In this document: piece by piece, positions 25,572 to 34,804 of the stretch
Layout of the letters: the number at the start of each line of letters is the position of its first letter
Position numbering within the stretch: position 1 is the stretch's first letter
Assembly (NCBI RefSeq): GCF_003023845.1
Contig: NZ_PYFT01000001.1
Coordinates: forward strand, 3,720,001-3,784,000
Direction: 5' to 3'
Source: Adhaeribacter arboris
GTDB lineage: Bacteria; Bacteroidota; Bacteroidia; Cytophagales; Hymenobacteraceae
Length of the DNA stretch: 64,000 nucleotides
Notes under the pieces: model-generated
Told to the model about the DNA's origin: nothing
What the model saw: the letters and a program-made list of their open reading frames with translations, nothing else
The model's database searches: none
Made by a program: the position numbers and the translations under genes

Positions 25572-28424
25572 ATGAGCGAACGAAGCAAAAAATTATTTCT
25601 CCTGGATGCCATGGCCTTGATTTTTCGGGCCCATTTCGCGTTTAGTAAAAACCCGCGCATTAATTCTAAAGGCATGAACACCGGGGCCGCCCTGGGCTTT
25701 ACCAATACTTTATTCGAAGTCTTGTCGAAAGAAAAACCGACGCACATTGGGGTAGCCATTGACGGACCAACCAAAACCTTTCGGCACGATAATTTTGTGG
25801 AATACAAGGCCAACCGGCAAGCCATGCCCGAGGATATTGGGATAGCTATTCCGTACGTAAAAAAAATAATCGAAGCCTTTAATATACCCTTGTTATTAAT
25901 TCCCGGTTACGAAGCCGACGATGTAATTGGCACGCTTTCCTGCAAAGCCGAAAAAGCCGACTTCGACGTGTACATGATGAGTCCGGATAAAGATTTCTGC
26001 CAATTGGTAACCGACCACGTGTATTTATACAAACCGGCTTTTTTAGGCAATGGCGTGGATATTTTGGACGTAAAAAAAGTTTGCGAGCGCTGGGAAATCA
26101 GCAATGTAAAACAAGTAATTGATATTTTAGGTTTGCAGGGCGATGCGGTCGATAACATACCCGGAATTCCGGGCATTGGCGAAAAAACCGCCAAATCACT
26201 CATCCAAAAATACGGTTCCGTCGAGAATCTTATCGCCAACGCCGACGAATTAAAAGGCAAACAACGCGAAAACATCCTTCAGTACGCCGAACAAGGTTTA
26301 CTTTCGAAAGAACTCGCTACCATTCATTTAGATGTACCCATCGACTTCGACGAGAGCCTTTTTGAATACCGCGGGCCGGATGTGGAAAAACTGCGGGCTT
26401 TGTTCGATGAGTTAGAATTCCGGCAATTAGCAACGCGGATTTTAGGTACTCCTTCTCCTACGGCTGCTAAGGCTCCTGCGGCTAAAGCCACTTTGGTAAA
26501 AGGTAAAAAATCGGACCAGCAGTCGTCGCTTTTTGAGGAAATGGACGAATTATTTACGGGTAATGGCACCGATACAATCGAGGAAGTAAAACCACCAACC
26601 GCCCGGAAGAATATTACCAGCACCTTGCACGAGTACCACTTAATTAACACGCCGGAACTGCGCGCCAGCCTGGTTTCTTACCTGGAAAAACAAAAAGAAT
26701 TCTCGTTCGATACCGAGACCAACAGCATTGATGCGATTACGGCTAAATTAATTGGTATGTCGTTCTGCTACCTTCCCGGCGAGGCGTATTACGTACCGGT
26801 GCCATTAGATAACGAAACCGAAAAGCAAGCTATTCTAAACCAATTCCGGGGCGTGCTGGAAAACGAGAAAATTAGCAAAATCGGCCAAAACATTAAGTAC
26901 GATATCCTGGTAATGAAGAGCCACGGTGTTGCCGTAAAAGGCCAATTATTCGATACTATGCTCGCGCATTATTTACTGGAACCGGATATGCGCCACAACA
27001 TGGATTTGCTCGCCGAAACGTATCTGCATTATACGCCTATTTCTATTACCGAGCTCATTGGCAAAAGAGGCAAAAAGCAGATGAACATGAGCGACCTAAG
27101 TCCGGAAGAAATTTACGAGTACGCCTGCGAAGATGCCGATATTACCTTGCAACTAAAGAATTATTTTGCTCCGCTTTTAGAAAAAAACAAAGTCCGCAAA
27201 TTATTCGACGAAGTAGAAAATCCCCTTATTCCGGTTTTAGCTACTATTGAGTACGAAGGCATTTCCATTGATGGCAACGCCATGGCGGAATCGTCGAAAG
27301 AACTGGCCGGTTATATTGCTGACCTGGAAAAGCAAATTTACGCTATTGCCGGCACTACTTTTAACATTGGCTCCCCCAAACAACTCGGCGAAATTTTATT
27401 TGAAAAATTAAATTTAACCGGCGATAAAACGAAAAAAACCAAAACCGGCCAGCACGCTACCGGCGAAGAAATATTATCGAAATTGGCCGGACAACACGAA
27501 ATTGCGCAGTTAATTCTAGACCACCGGCAGCTCACCAAATTAAAGTCCACGTACATCGATGCCTTGCCCCAGTTAATTTGTGCCCGCGATGGCCGCGTGC
27601 ATACTTCGTTTAATCAGGCCGTAGCCGCTACGGGCCGCTTGAGTTCCACTAACCCGAACCTGCAGAATATTCCTATCCGGACGGAAAAAGGCCGGGAAAT
27701 CCGGAAAGCGTTTGTACCCCGCGATAGCAGCCATGCACTGGTGTCCGCGGATTATTCGCAAATTGAACTACGCATTATGGCCGATTTTAGCGGCGACGCC
27801 ACCATGAAAGAAGCCTTCCAGAAAGGTTTAGATATTCACGCTTCTACCGCGGCTAAGGTGTACCACGTAGGTTTAAACGAAGTGGACCCGGAAATGCGCC
27901 GCAAAGCCAAGACCATTAATTTCGGAATTATCTACGGTATTTCGGCCTTTGGTTTAGCCGAACGTTTGCGTATTCCGCGCCGCGAAGCGGTAGAAATTAT
28001 TGATGCTTACTGGCAGGAATTTCCGGCGGTAAAACAATACATGGACAGCGCCATTAACAGCGCCCGGGAAAAAGAATACGCCGAAACCAAACTGGGTCGC
28101 CGCCGCTATTTGCGGGATATTAACTCTCGCAACGCCAATATCCGGGGTTACGCCGAGCGAAATGCCATAAATGCTCCTATCCAGGGCACCGCTGCGGACA
28201 TTATCAAAATTGCCATGATTAACATTCATAACTGGATAGAAGCCGAAAAACTACAAACCCGCATGGTGCTGCAAGTACACGACGAATTGGTTTTTGATGC
28301 GCCCAAAGAGGAACTAGAAATTATACGGCCTAAGATTGAAGAATTAATGAAAAATGCTCTGGCGTTGAGTGTTCCTATGGAAGTAGGTATGGGAGTAGGT
28401 GATAACTGGTTAGCGGCTCACTAG
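25572..28424 (+). CDS. polA: DNA polymerase I
   Basis: 950 aa from the ATG at 25572; an upstream in-frame ATG at 25449 would add 41 residues with no family match. Order of domains: 5'-3' exonuclease (LFLLDAMALIFRAHFAF, YEADDVIGTL, DNIPGIPGIGEKTA), 3'-5' proofreading exonuclease with intact acidic residues (FSFDTETNSIDA, ISKIGQNIKYDILVM, YACEDADIT), and the polymerase domain with motif A DYSQIELRIMA, the fingers helix (RRKAKTINFGIIYGIS) and motif C LQVHDELVFDA. It fills gaps and replaces primers in replication and repair. All catalytic motifs look complete, so proofreading is probably active. Confidence 0.97.
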   Translation: MSERSKKLFLLDAMALIFRAHFAFSKNPRINSKGMNTGAALGFTNTLFEVLSKEKPTHIGVAIDGPTKTFRHDNFVEYKANRQAMPEDIGIAIPYVKKIIEAFNIPLLLIPGYEADDVIGTLSCKAEKADFDVYMMSPDKDFCQLVTDHVYLYKPAFLGNGVDILDVKKVCERWEISNVKQVIDILGLQGDAVDNIPGIPGIGEKTAKSLIQKYGSVENLIANADELKGKQRENILQYAEQGLLSKELATIHLDVPIDFDESLFEYRGPDVEKLRALFDELEFRQLATRILGTPSPTAAKAPAAKATLVKGKKSDQQSSLFEEMDELFTGNGTDTIEEVKPPTARKNITSTLHEYHLINTPELRASLVSYLEKQKEFSFDTETNSIDAITAKLIGMSFCYLPGEAYYVPVPLDNETEKQAILNQFRGVLENEKISKIGQNIKYDILVMKSHGVAVKGQLFDTMLAHYLLEPDMRHNMDLLAETYLHYTPISITELIGKRGKKQMNMSDLSPEEIYEYACEDADITLQLKNYFAPLLEKNKVRKLFDEVENPLIPVLATIEYEGISIDGNAMAESSKELAGYIADLEKQIYAIAGTTFNIGSPKQLGEILFEKLNLTGDKTKKTKTGQHATGEEILSKLAGQHEIAQLILDHRQLTKLKSTYIDALPQLICARDGRVHTSFNQAVAATGRLSSTNPNLQNIPIRTEKGREIRKAFVPRDSSHALVSADYSQIELRIMADFSGDATMKEAFQKGLDIHASTAAKVYHVGLNEVDPEMRRKAKTINFGIIYGISAFGLAERLRIPRREAVEIIDAYWQEFPAVKQYMDSAINSAREKEYAETKLGRRRYLRDINSRNANIRGYAERNAINAPIQGTAADIIKIAMINIHNWIEAEKLQTRMVLQVHDELVFDAPKEELEIIRPKIEELMKNALALSVPMEVGMGVGDNWLAAH

Positions 28425-28890
28425 ATTTAACCTTATCTTTATTTGAATATGGCAAGATGTAAATTAAGAAAGCTTCTAATTATTTGCTAGTGGAGCCTTT
28501 TCCAGTCTCCAGGCTGCGGTGCTGATGCGATTTGACAAGTACCCTGTTTACCTCGTGGCCGGCGGGCCTCGTTTGGCTCTTCCGGCTGGTCTAAGCTTCT
28601 TTTGTTCGTCCCTCACAATGCCTCGTACCTCGGCACCAGAACCTGAGAAGGCCCTCCATATCCAAACTGATGTCGTTTATTCTTAGCTAACTGATTCTTA
28701 AGATTTAAAATAATTGAATTTATAAATACTTCATTCTCATTTTCTGAGAGTAGCACAACAGTTCACAAGTAATTTAGAAACACTAGTTCATTCTTCCAAC
28801 TTCTTCCTTTTCTCAGCAATGCACAATAGTTTAAATCAAAAAAGCAGACCATCTGGTCTGCTTTTCTTTTATTATGTCTTTTCGTTTTAC
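28425..28890. other. Intergenic region with a GC-richer remnant
   Basis: No gene. Bases about 28490-28680 are richer in GC and in CCTCGT/GGCC motifs than the flanks (for example CCTCGTGGCCGGCGGGCCTCG), and look like a fragment of a dispersed element. The end of the gap holds the terminator of the next minus-strand gene. Confidence 0.45.
28839..28866 (-). terminator. Intrinsic terminator, bidirectional
   Basis: A perfect 11-base stem AAAAGCAGACC / GGTCTGCTTTT with loop ATCT. On the minus strand the T run follows directly, 25 bases after the stop codon of the isomerase-like gene. Confidence 0.9.
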
Positions 28891-29781
28891 TTACGCTACA
28901 TCGCAAATTTTAACACCTTGGTTCAGGGAAGCAATGACATCGGTTCGTTTGGGAATAAATTCCTGGGCTACAAAACCTTTAAACCCAATATCGACAATGG
29001 CTTTCATAATGGCCGGGTAATTTAACTCCTGCGTTTCATCTATTTCGTTGCGGCCGGGTACGCCGCCGGTGTGGTAATGCGAAATATATTCGTGGTGCTT
29101 TTTAATGGTGGCGATTACGTCGCCTTCCATAATCTGCATGTGGTAAATATCGTAAAGCAGTTTAAAGCGGTCAGAACCTACCAGTTTGCACAATCCTACG
29201 CCCCACTCGGTATGGTCGCACATATAATCTTTGTGGTTTACCTTGCTGTTGAGCAATTCCATTACTACGGTTACCTTGTACTTTTCGGCGGTAGGCATCA
29301 AACGTTTTAAACCAACGGCACAATTTTTCATTCCTTCTTCATCCGACATTCCCCGGCGGTTACCCGAGAAACAGATAATTTGGTTGTAACCCGCCGCGGC
29401 TACTTTCGGAATAACTTCTTCATAGCTTTTTACCAGTTCGTCGTGCAGTTTAAGGTCGTTAAAGCCTTGTTCAATACCTTTACCGGCACCATTGGGTAAA
29501 GCACAGGTTAAACCGTGTTTCTTGAGAGTGGGCCAATCATCAGGGCCTAGCAACTCAATCGATTTAAGCCCTATTTTTTTAGCTTCCTGGCAGAATTGGT
29601 CGAGCGGCACTTTGTCGTAGCACCATTTACACACCGAGTGGTTGATTTTACCTTTTAATTCGTTTCCCATAGCTTGTTCGGCCGCAGCCACCCGGGCAGC
29701 TAACGTAGAGCCAACTGTTACGAATGCGGCACTACCAGCAATTTTTTTTAACGCTGCGCGCCGAGAAGATGCTTTTTTCAT
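28891..29781 (-). CDS. Hydroxypyruvate isomerase-like TIM-barrel protein with Tat signal
   Basis: 296 aa. A twin-arginine signal (SSRRAALKKIAGSAAFVTVGSTLAARVAAAE, Arg7-Arg8) points to export of a folded, probably metal-bound protein. The rest is a sugar-phosphate isomerase/epimerase-like TIM barrel (AP endonuclease 2 family) with metal-ligand motifs VVMELLN (Glu), LYDIYHMQ (Asp, His), YISHYHTGGVPGR and FVAQEFIP. It most resembles hydroxypyruvate isomerase-like proteins (hyi type), though exported relatives usually have no known substrate. Its position next to sugar-active genes fits carbohydrate metabolism. Confidence 0.9.
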   Translation of the reverse strand: MKKASSRRAALKKIAGSAAFVTVGSTLAARVAAAEQAMGNELKGKINHSVCKWCYDKVPLDQFCQEAKKIGLKSIELLGPDDWPTLKKHGLTCALPNGAGKGIEQGFNDLKLHDELVKSYEEVIPKVAAAGYNQIICFSGNRRGMSDEEGMKNCAVGLKRLMPTAEKYKVTVVMELLNSKVNHKDYMCDHTEWGVGLCKLVGSDRFKLLYDIYHMQIMEGDVIATIKKHHEYISHYHTGGVPGRNEIDETQELNYPAIMKAIVDIGFKGFVAQEFIPKRTDVIASLNQGVKICDVA

Positions 29782-30271
29782 ACTAGTAACAATAATATTT
29801 AGGAGTGAAATTCTTTACCGGCGAAAATACCAGACGGATTTGCCGATACGCAATGTAGAAAATACTTTGCTTAAAACTCCTATACTTATTTAGATATTTA
29901 TTATTGGTTCCGGTAACAGATAAAACACAAGCGCTACCCTTAGGTTCATCCAAAAAATCTAAAACAGTTTTAGGTAAGCAACTATAAACAAACTATTTAT
30001 AATTGCTTACTTAGAGCATGTTTCCGTTAGCGGACAGAATAAATTTAGAGTTTTATTTCGACTAATAGTCTGAATTATAGAAGTTAATAAAACAAACAAC
30101 GAACAACTATTCGCCCACCATTACTTAATAGAACTGTTAATCTACTGTAACTCTTCCGTCATCCTTTTAATTGTATTCGGTAGGTTCAGTAACTACTTAA
30201 AATACATTTCGCCAAAGTTGATTAAATAGTATAATTCCTTTATATTACTCAGCAATCATTCCTAGCTAATT
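29782..30271. other. Divergent AT-rich intergenic region
   Basis: 490 bases between the Tat protein gene and the DUF5009 gene. It must contain both promoters. I see no clear repeat, hairpin or coding frame in it. Confidence 0.4.
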
Positions 30272-31525
30272 ATGGCCTTAACGCAAACCCATCCTGTAAC
30301 CGACGCTCCGGAGTTAAAACCTGTTTCTGCGGCACAAACTTCTCCTAACCGGTTAGTATCCATTGATATTTTACGCGCCCTAACCATGGTGCTCATGATA
30401 TTTGTCAATGACCTTTGGTCGTTGACAAATATTCTGGCCTGGTTAGAACACGTTCCTCGCGGAGTAGATGGAATGGGATTGGCTGATACTATTTTCCCCG
30501 CTTTTTTATTTATTGTAGGAATGTCGCTGCCCTTAGCAATCGCTAACCGGAAATCTAAAGGCGATACTAATTCTACTTTGGTTTGGCACATTATAGCCCG
30601 TACCATAGGATTGCTGGTTATGGGTTTATTTTTGGTAAACGGAGAATATATTAATGCCGGTGCAACGGGCATGCCCCGCGTAGTGTGGTACACTCTTTCC
30701 TGTATTTCTTTTATTCTTATCTGGAACATTTATCCTGCCGCAATTAAAACTCAAATGGCTAGAATTTTACAAGCTGCCGGAGTAGCGATATTGTTAGTAC
30801 TGGCATTTTTGTACCGAGGCGGAGAAGATGCGGAAGCCACTAACCGTTTCTCTATTTATTGGTGGGGCATTTTGGGGTTAATTGGCTGGTCGTACTTCAC
30901 CAGTGCACTTATTACTTTATTTGCCGGTAAAAGAACGGCGATAATTGTGGCTGCCTGGGTTGTATTTTGCGGATTAAGTATGGTGGCCGCTGCTAAATTA
31001 ATGCCGGAGAGTAGCTTACTGCAACTTCTGCCTAGTCCTATTCTGGGTGGTACTCTGGTTGCGTTAACGCTGGGTGGCGTACTAACCACTTTGCTCTTTC
31101 AGTACCTGCAAAAACAAAATTCTCCGGGTAAAATAACCCTGGCTTTTTTAGCTATTGCTTTAGGTTTAATTTTGCTCGGGTTTTACACCCGCACTTTCTG
31201 GATTATTGCTAAATTAGGGGCTACTCCGCCTTGGTTATTTATTTGTAGCGCTTTAACTATTCTTACTTTTTTAGCCATTTACTGGATAGCCGATGTTCGC
31301 GGCAAAGCCCGCTGGTTTGGGTTTATTAAGCCCGCCGGTACCGACACGTTATTGTGCTACTTAATGCCCTACTTTGCTTATGCCGGAGTACAGTTTTTAA
31401 ATATTCATTGGCCCACCTTTATGCTTACCGGAGGAGTTGGCCTTTTAAAATCTTTCGGGTTTGCTTTGTTATGCGTTTGGGTAGCCGGCTTACTCAGTCG
31501 TAAAGGTATCCGGTTGAAACTTTAG
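30272..31525 (+). CDS. DUF5009 / heparan-alpha-glucosaminide N-acetyltransferase-like membrane protein
   Basis: 417 aa with about eleven membrane helices after a 25-residue soluble N-terminus. The opening RLVSIDILRALTMVLMIFVNDLWSL and DTIFPAFLFIVGMSLPLAI match the DUF5009/HGSNAT-like family (acyltransferase-3-related), whose eukaryotic member acetylates glucosamine ends of heparan. The final helices include DTLLCYLMPYFAY. Bacterial relatives are often placed with hexosaminidases. Here a GH20-like gene follows 124 bases downstream, supporting an aminosugar role. The exact substrate is unknown. Confidence 0.87.
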   Translation: MALTQTHPVTDAPELKPVSAAQTSPNRLVSIDILRALTMVLMIFVNDLWSLTNILAWLEHVPRGVDGMGLADTIFPAFLFIVGMSLPLAIANRKSKGDTNSTLVWHIIARTIGLLVMGLFLVNGEYINAGATGMPRVVWYTLSCISFILIWNIYPAAIKTQMARILQAAGVAILLVLAFLYRGGEDAEATNRFSIYWWGILGLIGWSYFTSALITLFAGKRTAIIVAAWVVFCGLSMVAAAKLMPESSLLQLLPSPILGGTLVALTLGGVLTTLLFQYLQKQNSPGKITLAFLAIALGLILLGFYTRTFWIIAKLGATPPWLFICSALTILTFLAIYWIADVRGKARWFGFIKPAGTDTLLCYLMPYFAYAGVQFLNIHWPTFMLTGGVGLLKSFGFALLCVWVAGLLSRKGIRLKL

Positions 31526-31649
31526 CTACTACTTTTTTAATTTTGGCCGGTTGTTCACCCCGGCCTTGCCTTCGTGTGTCTATATTTTAGTATCCATACT
31601 GCTGCTTAACCTGTTTTCTATCCTATTTTTCTAAAACAAATTATTAAGC

Positions 31650-32810
31650 ATGAAAAACTACGCTTGTAGCCTGCTATTTCTTTGGTTAAGTTTATTTATA
31701 ATGCAAACTCCGGCCCTGGCTCAACAAAAATTAGATACGTTGCTGGTTGTCCGGGGATTTTGTATCGGCGCTCCTAAACCCCAAGGCGTAGATGCATTTG
31801 TTACTTTTATCAACGAAGAACTGGCTCCCCGCAAAGTAAATACGCTTATTCTACGAGTGGATTTTAATTATCAATACGAAAGCCATCCGGAATTGCGCGA
31901 TACGGTTGCTTTATCCAAAGCCGACGTGAAAAAGCTGGTAAATGCCTGCAAAACCAATAACATCCGGATTATTCCTCAAATTAATTTACTGGGCCATCAA
32001 TCCTGGGCCAATAATACCTATAATTTATTGCGGGTGTACCCTACTTTCGACGAAACGCCCCACGTAAAAATGCCGGTTAAATACGAATGGCCGAACCCGG
32101 ATAATTTATATTGTAAAAGCTACTGTCCGCTGCACCCGGGAGTACACCCGGTGGTATTTGCCTTGGTTGACGAGATTACGGAAGTTTTTGAAACGGATGC
32201 TTTTCACGCCGGCATGGATGAGGTTTTTTACCTTGGCGATGATAAATGCCCGCGTTGCTCCGGGCGCGACAAAGCCGAACTTTTTGCCGGAGAAGTGCAG
32301 AAAATCCTCGACCACCTGGCGCAAAATAAAAAAGAATTATGGATTTGGGGCGACCGCTTACTAGACGGCAAAACGACGGGCATGGGCATTTGGGAAGCTA
32401 GTTTTAACAACACGCACCGGGCAATTGATTTGATTCCGAAAGACGTAGTAATTTGCGACTGGCACTACGAACGCCCCGACCAAACCGCTGTTTATTTTGC
32501 CATGAAAGGTTTGCGGGTAATTACCTGCCCCTGGCGGCAGCCCAATGTAGCTTTGGCCCAGGTAGATGACATGCTAAAATTCCGGGCAGCGGCCACTAGA
32601 GAAATGAAAGACCGCTACCAGGGTATGATGCAAACCGTTTGGTCAGGAGCCGAGGCATTTCTGGATGGTTTTTACGGCCGCAAAATAGATACCGAAGCCG
32701 GCGAAAATACGCCTTGGAATACCTTTCGGACGATGTATGCTAAAATTATTGACTTAAATGCACCCACTAAAAAAGAACGAAAAGCGAAAAAGAAAAAGCA
32801 GGTTAGTTAG
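31650..32810 (+). CDS. GH20-like beta-N-acetylhexosaminidase family protein
   Basis: 386 aa with a signal peptide (residues 1-24, ending ALAQ). A TIM barrel follows with the GH20 catalytic signature FHAGMDEVFYLG (His186, Asp190-Glu191), and VNTLILRVDFNYQY and RIIPQINLLGHQSW in the expected earlier strands. The usual N-terminal GH20b domain is absent, so it is shorter than classical hexosaminidases. A Cys cluster (NLYCKSYCP, DKCPRCSG) may form disulphides or bind metal. The C-terminus is very basic (KKERKAKKKKQVS). It probably removes terminal GlcNAc or GalNAc in the periplasm, alongside the neighbouring chitinase genes. Confidence 0.88.
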   Translation: MKNYACSLLFLWLSLFIMQTPALAQQKLDTLLVVRGFCIGAPKPQGVDAFVTFINEELAPRKVNTLILRVDFNYQYESHPELRDTVALSKADVKKLVNACKTNNIRIIPQINLLGHQSWANNTYNLLRVYPTFDETPHVKMPVKYEWPNPDNLYCKSYCPLHPGVHPVVFALVDEITEVFETDAFHAGMDEVFYLGDDKCPRCSGRDKAELFAGEVQKILDHLAQNKKELWIWGDRLLDGKTTGMGIWEASFNNTHRAIDLIPKDVVICDWHYERPDQTAVYFAMKGLRVITCPWRQPNVALAQVDDMLKFRAAATREMKDRYQGMMQTVWSGAEAFLDGFYGRKIDTEAGENTPWNTFRTMYAKIIDLNAPTKKERKAKKKKQVS

Positions 32811-32936
32811 TAGGGTTACTATTATTCATTCCTCCTAAGTACCTAAACATTAGCTTAATCTTGTCCGAATACACATTAACCTAGGAACAAAGTAAGTAAA
32901 GGTTTCAAGAAATGATATTATAGCTAGGCAAAGGTA

Positions 32937-32972
32937 TTTTCCTCCCCCTACCCCCTCCAAAGGGGGACTTTT
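32937..32972. repeat. Solo palindromic repeat of the DUF559-associated family
   Basis: CCTCCCCCTA followed by CCCCCT-ccaa-AGGGGG and an A/T tail, the same tail-plus-hairpin layout as 11007-11042 but with no endonuclease gene nearby. Confidence 0.6.
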
Positions 32973-33024
32973 CACTAATAGTTCTTTTCTTAACCTATTT
33001 TATTCACAGTGTACTCATTTTTGA

Positions 33025-33510
33025 TTATTGGAGATTATCGTTTAAAATATAGGGGCCACCGGTTTCGCCCCAACCCCACTTCGGCATTGGGGCATCATAA
33101 TCCATTGGATTCTCGGTTAGATGAGAATTAATTACGGCAAGGCGAGTTCCCCATTCTATATAACCCACAAACGCAGAACGAAATTCAGGATCACTTTTTA
33201 GACCAACTTCATCTGCCGATTGCAATAAAAGCTGGACCCAACGTTGCCGCTTTTGTTCGGTCAACATTTTGCCAATATGGTGTCCGATCATGGCGGCGTG
33301 GCTTCCACCGTCTTCAACGGTATAAAGTTTATCGCCGCCAAAAACTTCAGCTACAAAATGGGAAACGTGTTTTACATGCTCCGAAGACATATTTTTAAAC
33401 ACTTCCCCCAATAAGTTATCTTTCAAAACTTTGTCGTAGAATGTGGTAAACAAAGTTTCAAAGGTTTGAATATCGCCTGCCCATTCGTATAAAGTTGGTA
33501 TATTCTGCAT
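33025..33510 (-). CDS. Group II truncated haemoglobin-like globin
   Basis: 161 aa. The truncated globin fold is visible: TLYEWAGDIQTFETLFTTFYDKVLKD, VFKNMSSEHVKHVSHFVAEVFGG, then the Gly-Gly and MIGHHIGKMLTEQKRQRWVQLL with the expected proximal His and G-helix Trp. The C-terminal tail PMPKWGWGETGGPYIL is typical of the bacterial relatives. Such proteins bind oxygen or nitric oxide in the cytoplasm. It lies 37 bases downstream of a chitinase gene on the same strand and may be cotranscribed, with no obvious functional link. Confidence 0.87.
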   Translation of the reverse strand: MQNIPTLYEWAGDIQTFETLFTTFYDKVLKDNLLGEVFKNMSSEHVKHVSHFVAEVFGGDKLYTVEDGGSHAAMIGHHIGKMLTEQKRQRWVQLLLQSADEVGLKSDPEFRSAFVGYIEWGTRLAVINSHLTENPMDYDAPMPKWGWGETGGPYILNDNLQ

Positions 33511-33547
33511 TTTTTCTGTTTATAAGAATTGGTAAAATGACGCACAA

Positions 33548-34663
33548 CTATTTTATAGGCGAAGTGTAATTGCTTTTTATATTATGAATGGTCTGCAATA
33601 ACCCCTCGGTATAGGTATCACTTCCCAATTGCCAGAACATAATGCCGCCCAACTTTTTATCCAGCACATATTTTGTTTTAAGTTCCATGGAGCGTTTATC
33701 ATCGTAAGTAAAAAACAGCTTTTTGGCAGGGTTATATAAGTAAGGCGCTTTGGCAGTCTCATCCCAAAAAGATACATATCCACTATCGGCTGGTAATTGA
33801 GTGGCAAGATCTTTAAAGTCTACGGCGCCTTTAAACTTACCGGGTTGAGAAAGGCCATTATTTACATTTTCTACGTTTTGGAACATTCTTCCGTAAAAAG
33901 CAGCTCCTACTATTAGCTGTTCCCGGGGTATACCTAAGTTAATCAGATAATTTACCGCAAAGTCTGTGGAGCTTTCCTGATTGGGGGTAGAATACAAACC
34001 TGTATGGTGGCCGGTAACCTTAGAATAGCCATTTATCAGGTCGTAGGTCATCAGGTTTACGTAATCTACCTGGCGCATTACTTTCTTCCATTCAACGGCC
34101 TTATCCAGAAATTCCTTAAAACCACCTGCCGCAAAGCTCAACTCATAATTAGAGCCCAGTTTTCTTAGGGTTTTTACCAGCTTGGTAAAATTCTGTTTAT
34201 CGGCTGGGGTATATTTATGACCCGGGAAGCCTTCTACTGCCGGATATTCCCAATCCAAATCTAACCCATCGGTACCAAAATATTGGTGGAGTTCTTTAAT
34301 AGATTGGGCAAATTCTTTTCTTCCTTTTTTAGTAGAAAAAACACTAGAGCAGGTTTCGCAACCGCCCCAACCACCTAAGGATACAATTACTTTTAACTGC
34401 GGATTTTTCTTTTTTAAGGATACCATTTTTTGAATAGTAGCGGTATCCTGAGCGCTTCTCACTTTAAAGCGGTTGCCTTCTAAGTGGCCAAAGCAAAAAA
34501 TAATATGCGTCATTTGGTTAACATCATAATTATCTAACTCGGCCGGGCTACCCGCATAATAAGCCAGTACCCGCATGTTATTGGTTGACTGTCCAAAACC
34601 AACACTAGTGATTAGGCACAGCATCAGTACAGGTAAAAGCTTTCTTGTAGCAATATTCTTCAT
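33548..34663 (-). CDS. GH18 chitinase-like glycoside hydrolase
   Basis: 371 aa with a signal peptide (residues 1-24, ending GFGQ). The GH18 barrel shows LKVIVSLGGWGG (strand 3) and the catalytic DGLDLDWEYP with Asp135, Asp137 and Glu139 intact, then YVNLMTYDLING and a final IMFWQLGSDT. It should cleave beta-1,4 GlcNAc linkages by substrate-assisted catalysis. There is no carbohydrate-binding module or T9SS sorting domain, so it is a compact periplasmic or secreted enzyme. It is the third gene of a GH18-CE4-GH18-globin run. Confidence 0.95.
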   Translation of the reverse strand: MKNIATRKLLPVLMLCLITSVGFGQSTNNMRVLAYYAGSPAELDNYDVNQMTHIIFCFGHLEGNRFKVRSAQDTATIQKMVSLKKKNPQLKVIVSLGGWGGCETCSSVFSTKKGRKEFAQSIKELHQYFGTDGLDLDWEYPAVEGFPGHKYTPADKQNFTKLVKTLRKLGSNYELSFAAGGFKEFLDKAVEWKKVMRQVDYVNLMTYDLINGYSKVTGHHTGLYSTPNQESSTDFAVNYLINLGIPREQLIVGAAFYGRMFQNVENVNNGLSQPGKFKGAVDFKDLATQLPADSGYVSFWDETAKAPYLYNPAKKLFFTYDDKRSMELKTKYVLDKKLGGIMFWQLGSDTYTEGLLQTIHNIKSNYTSPIK

Positions 34664-34804
34664 CCTATTTTAATAAGTACTTAAATAAATATAATTCCCC
34701 ATTCAGGGGAGAGAAAACAAAGATATTTTTAATGTCTAAACCGGACAAAGCATTCAATTCCTCAATTTGGCCTACCCAATTTAAAAACTTTTATAATAAG
34801 CTTG

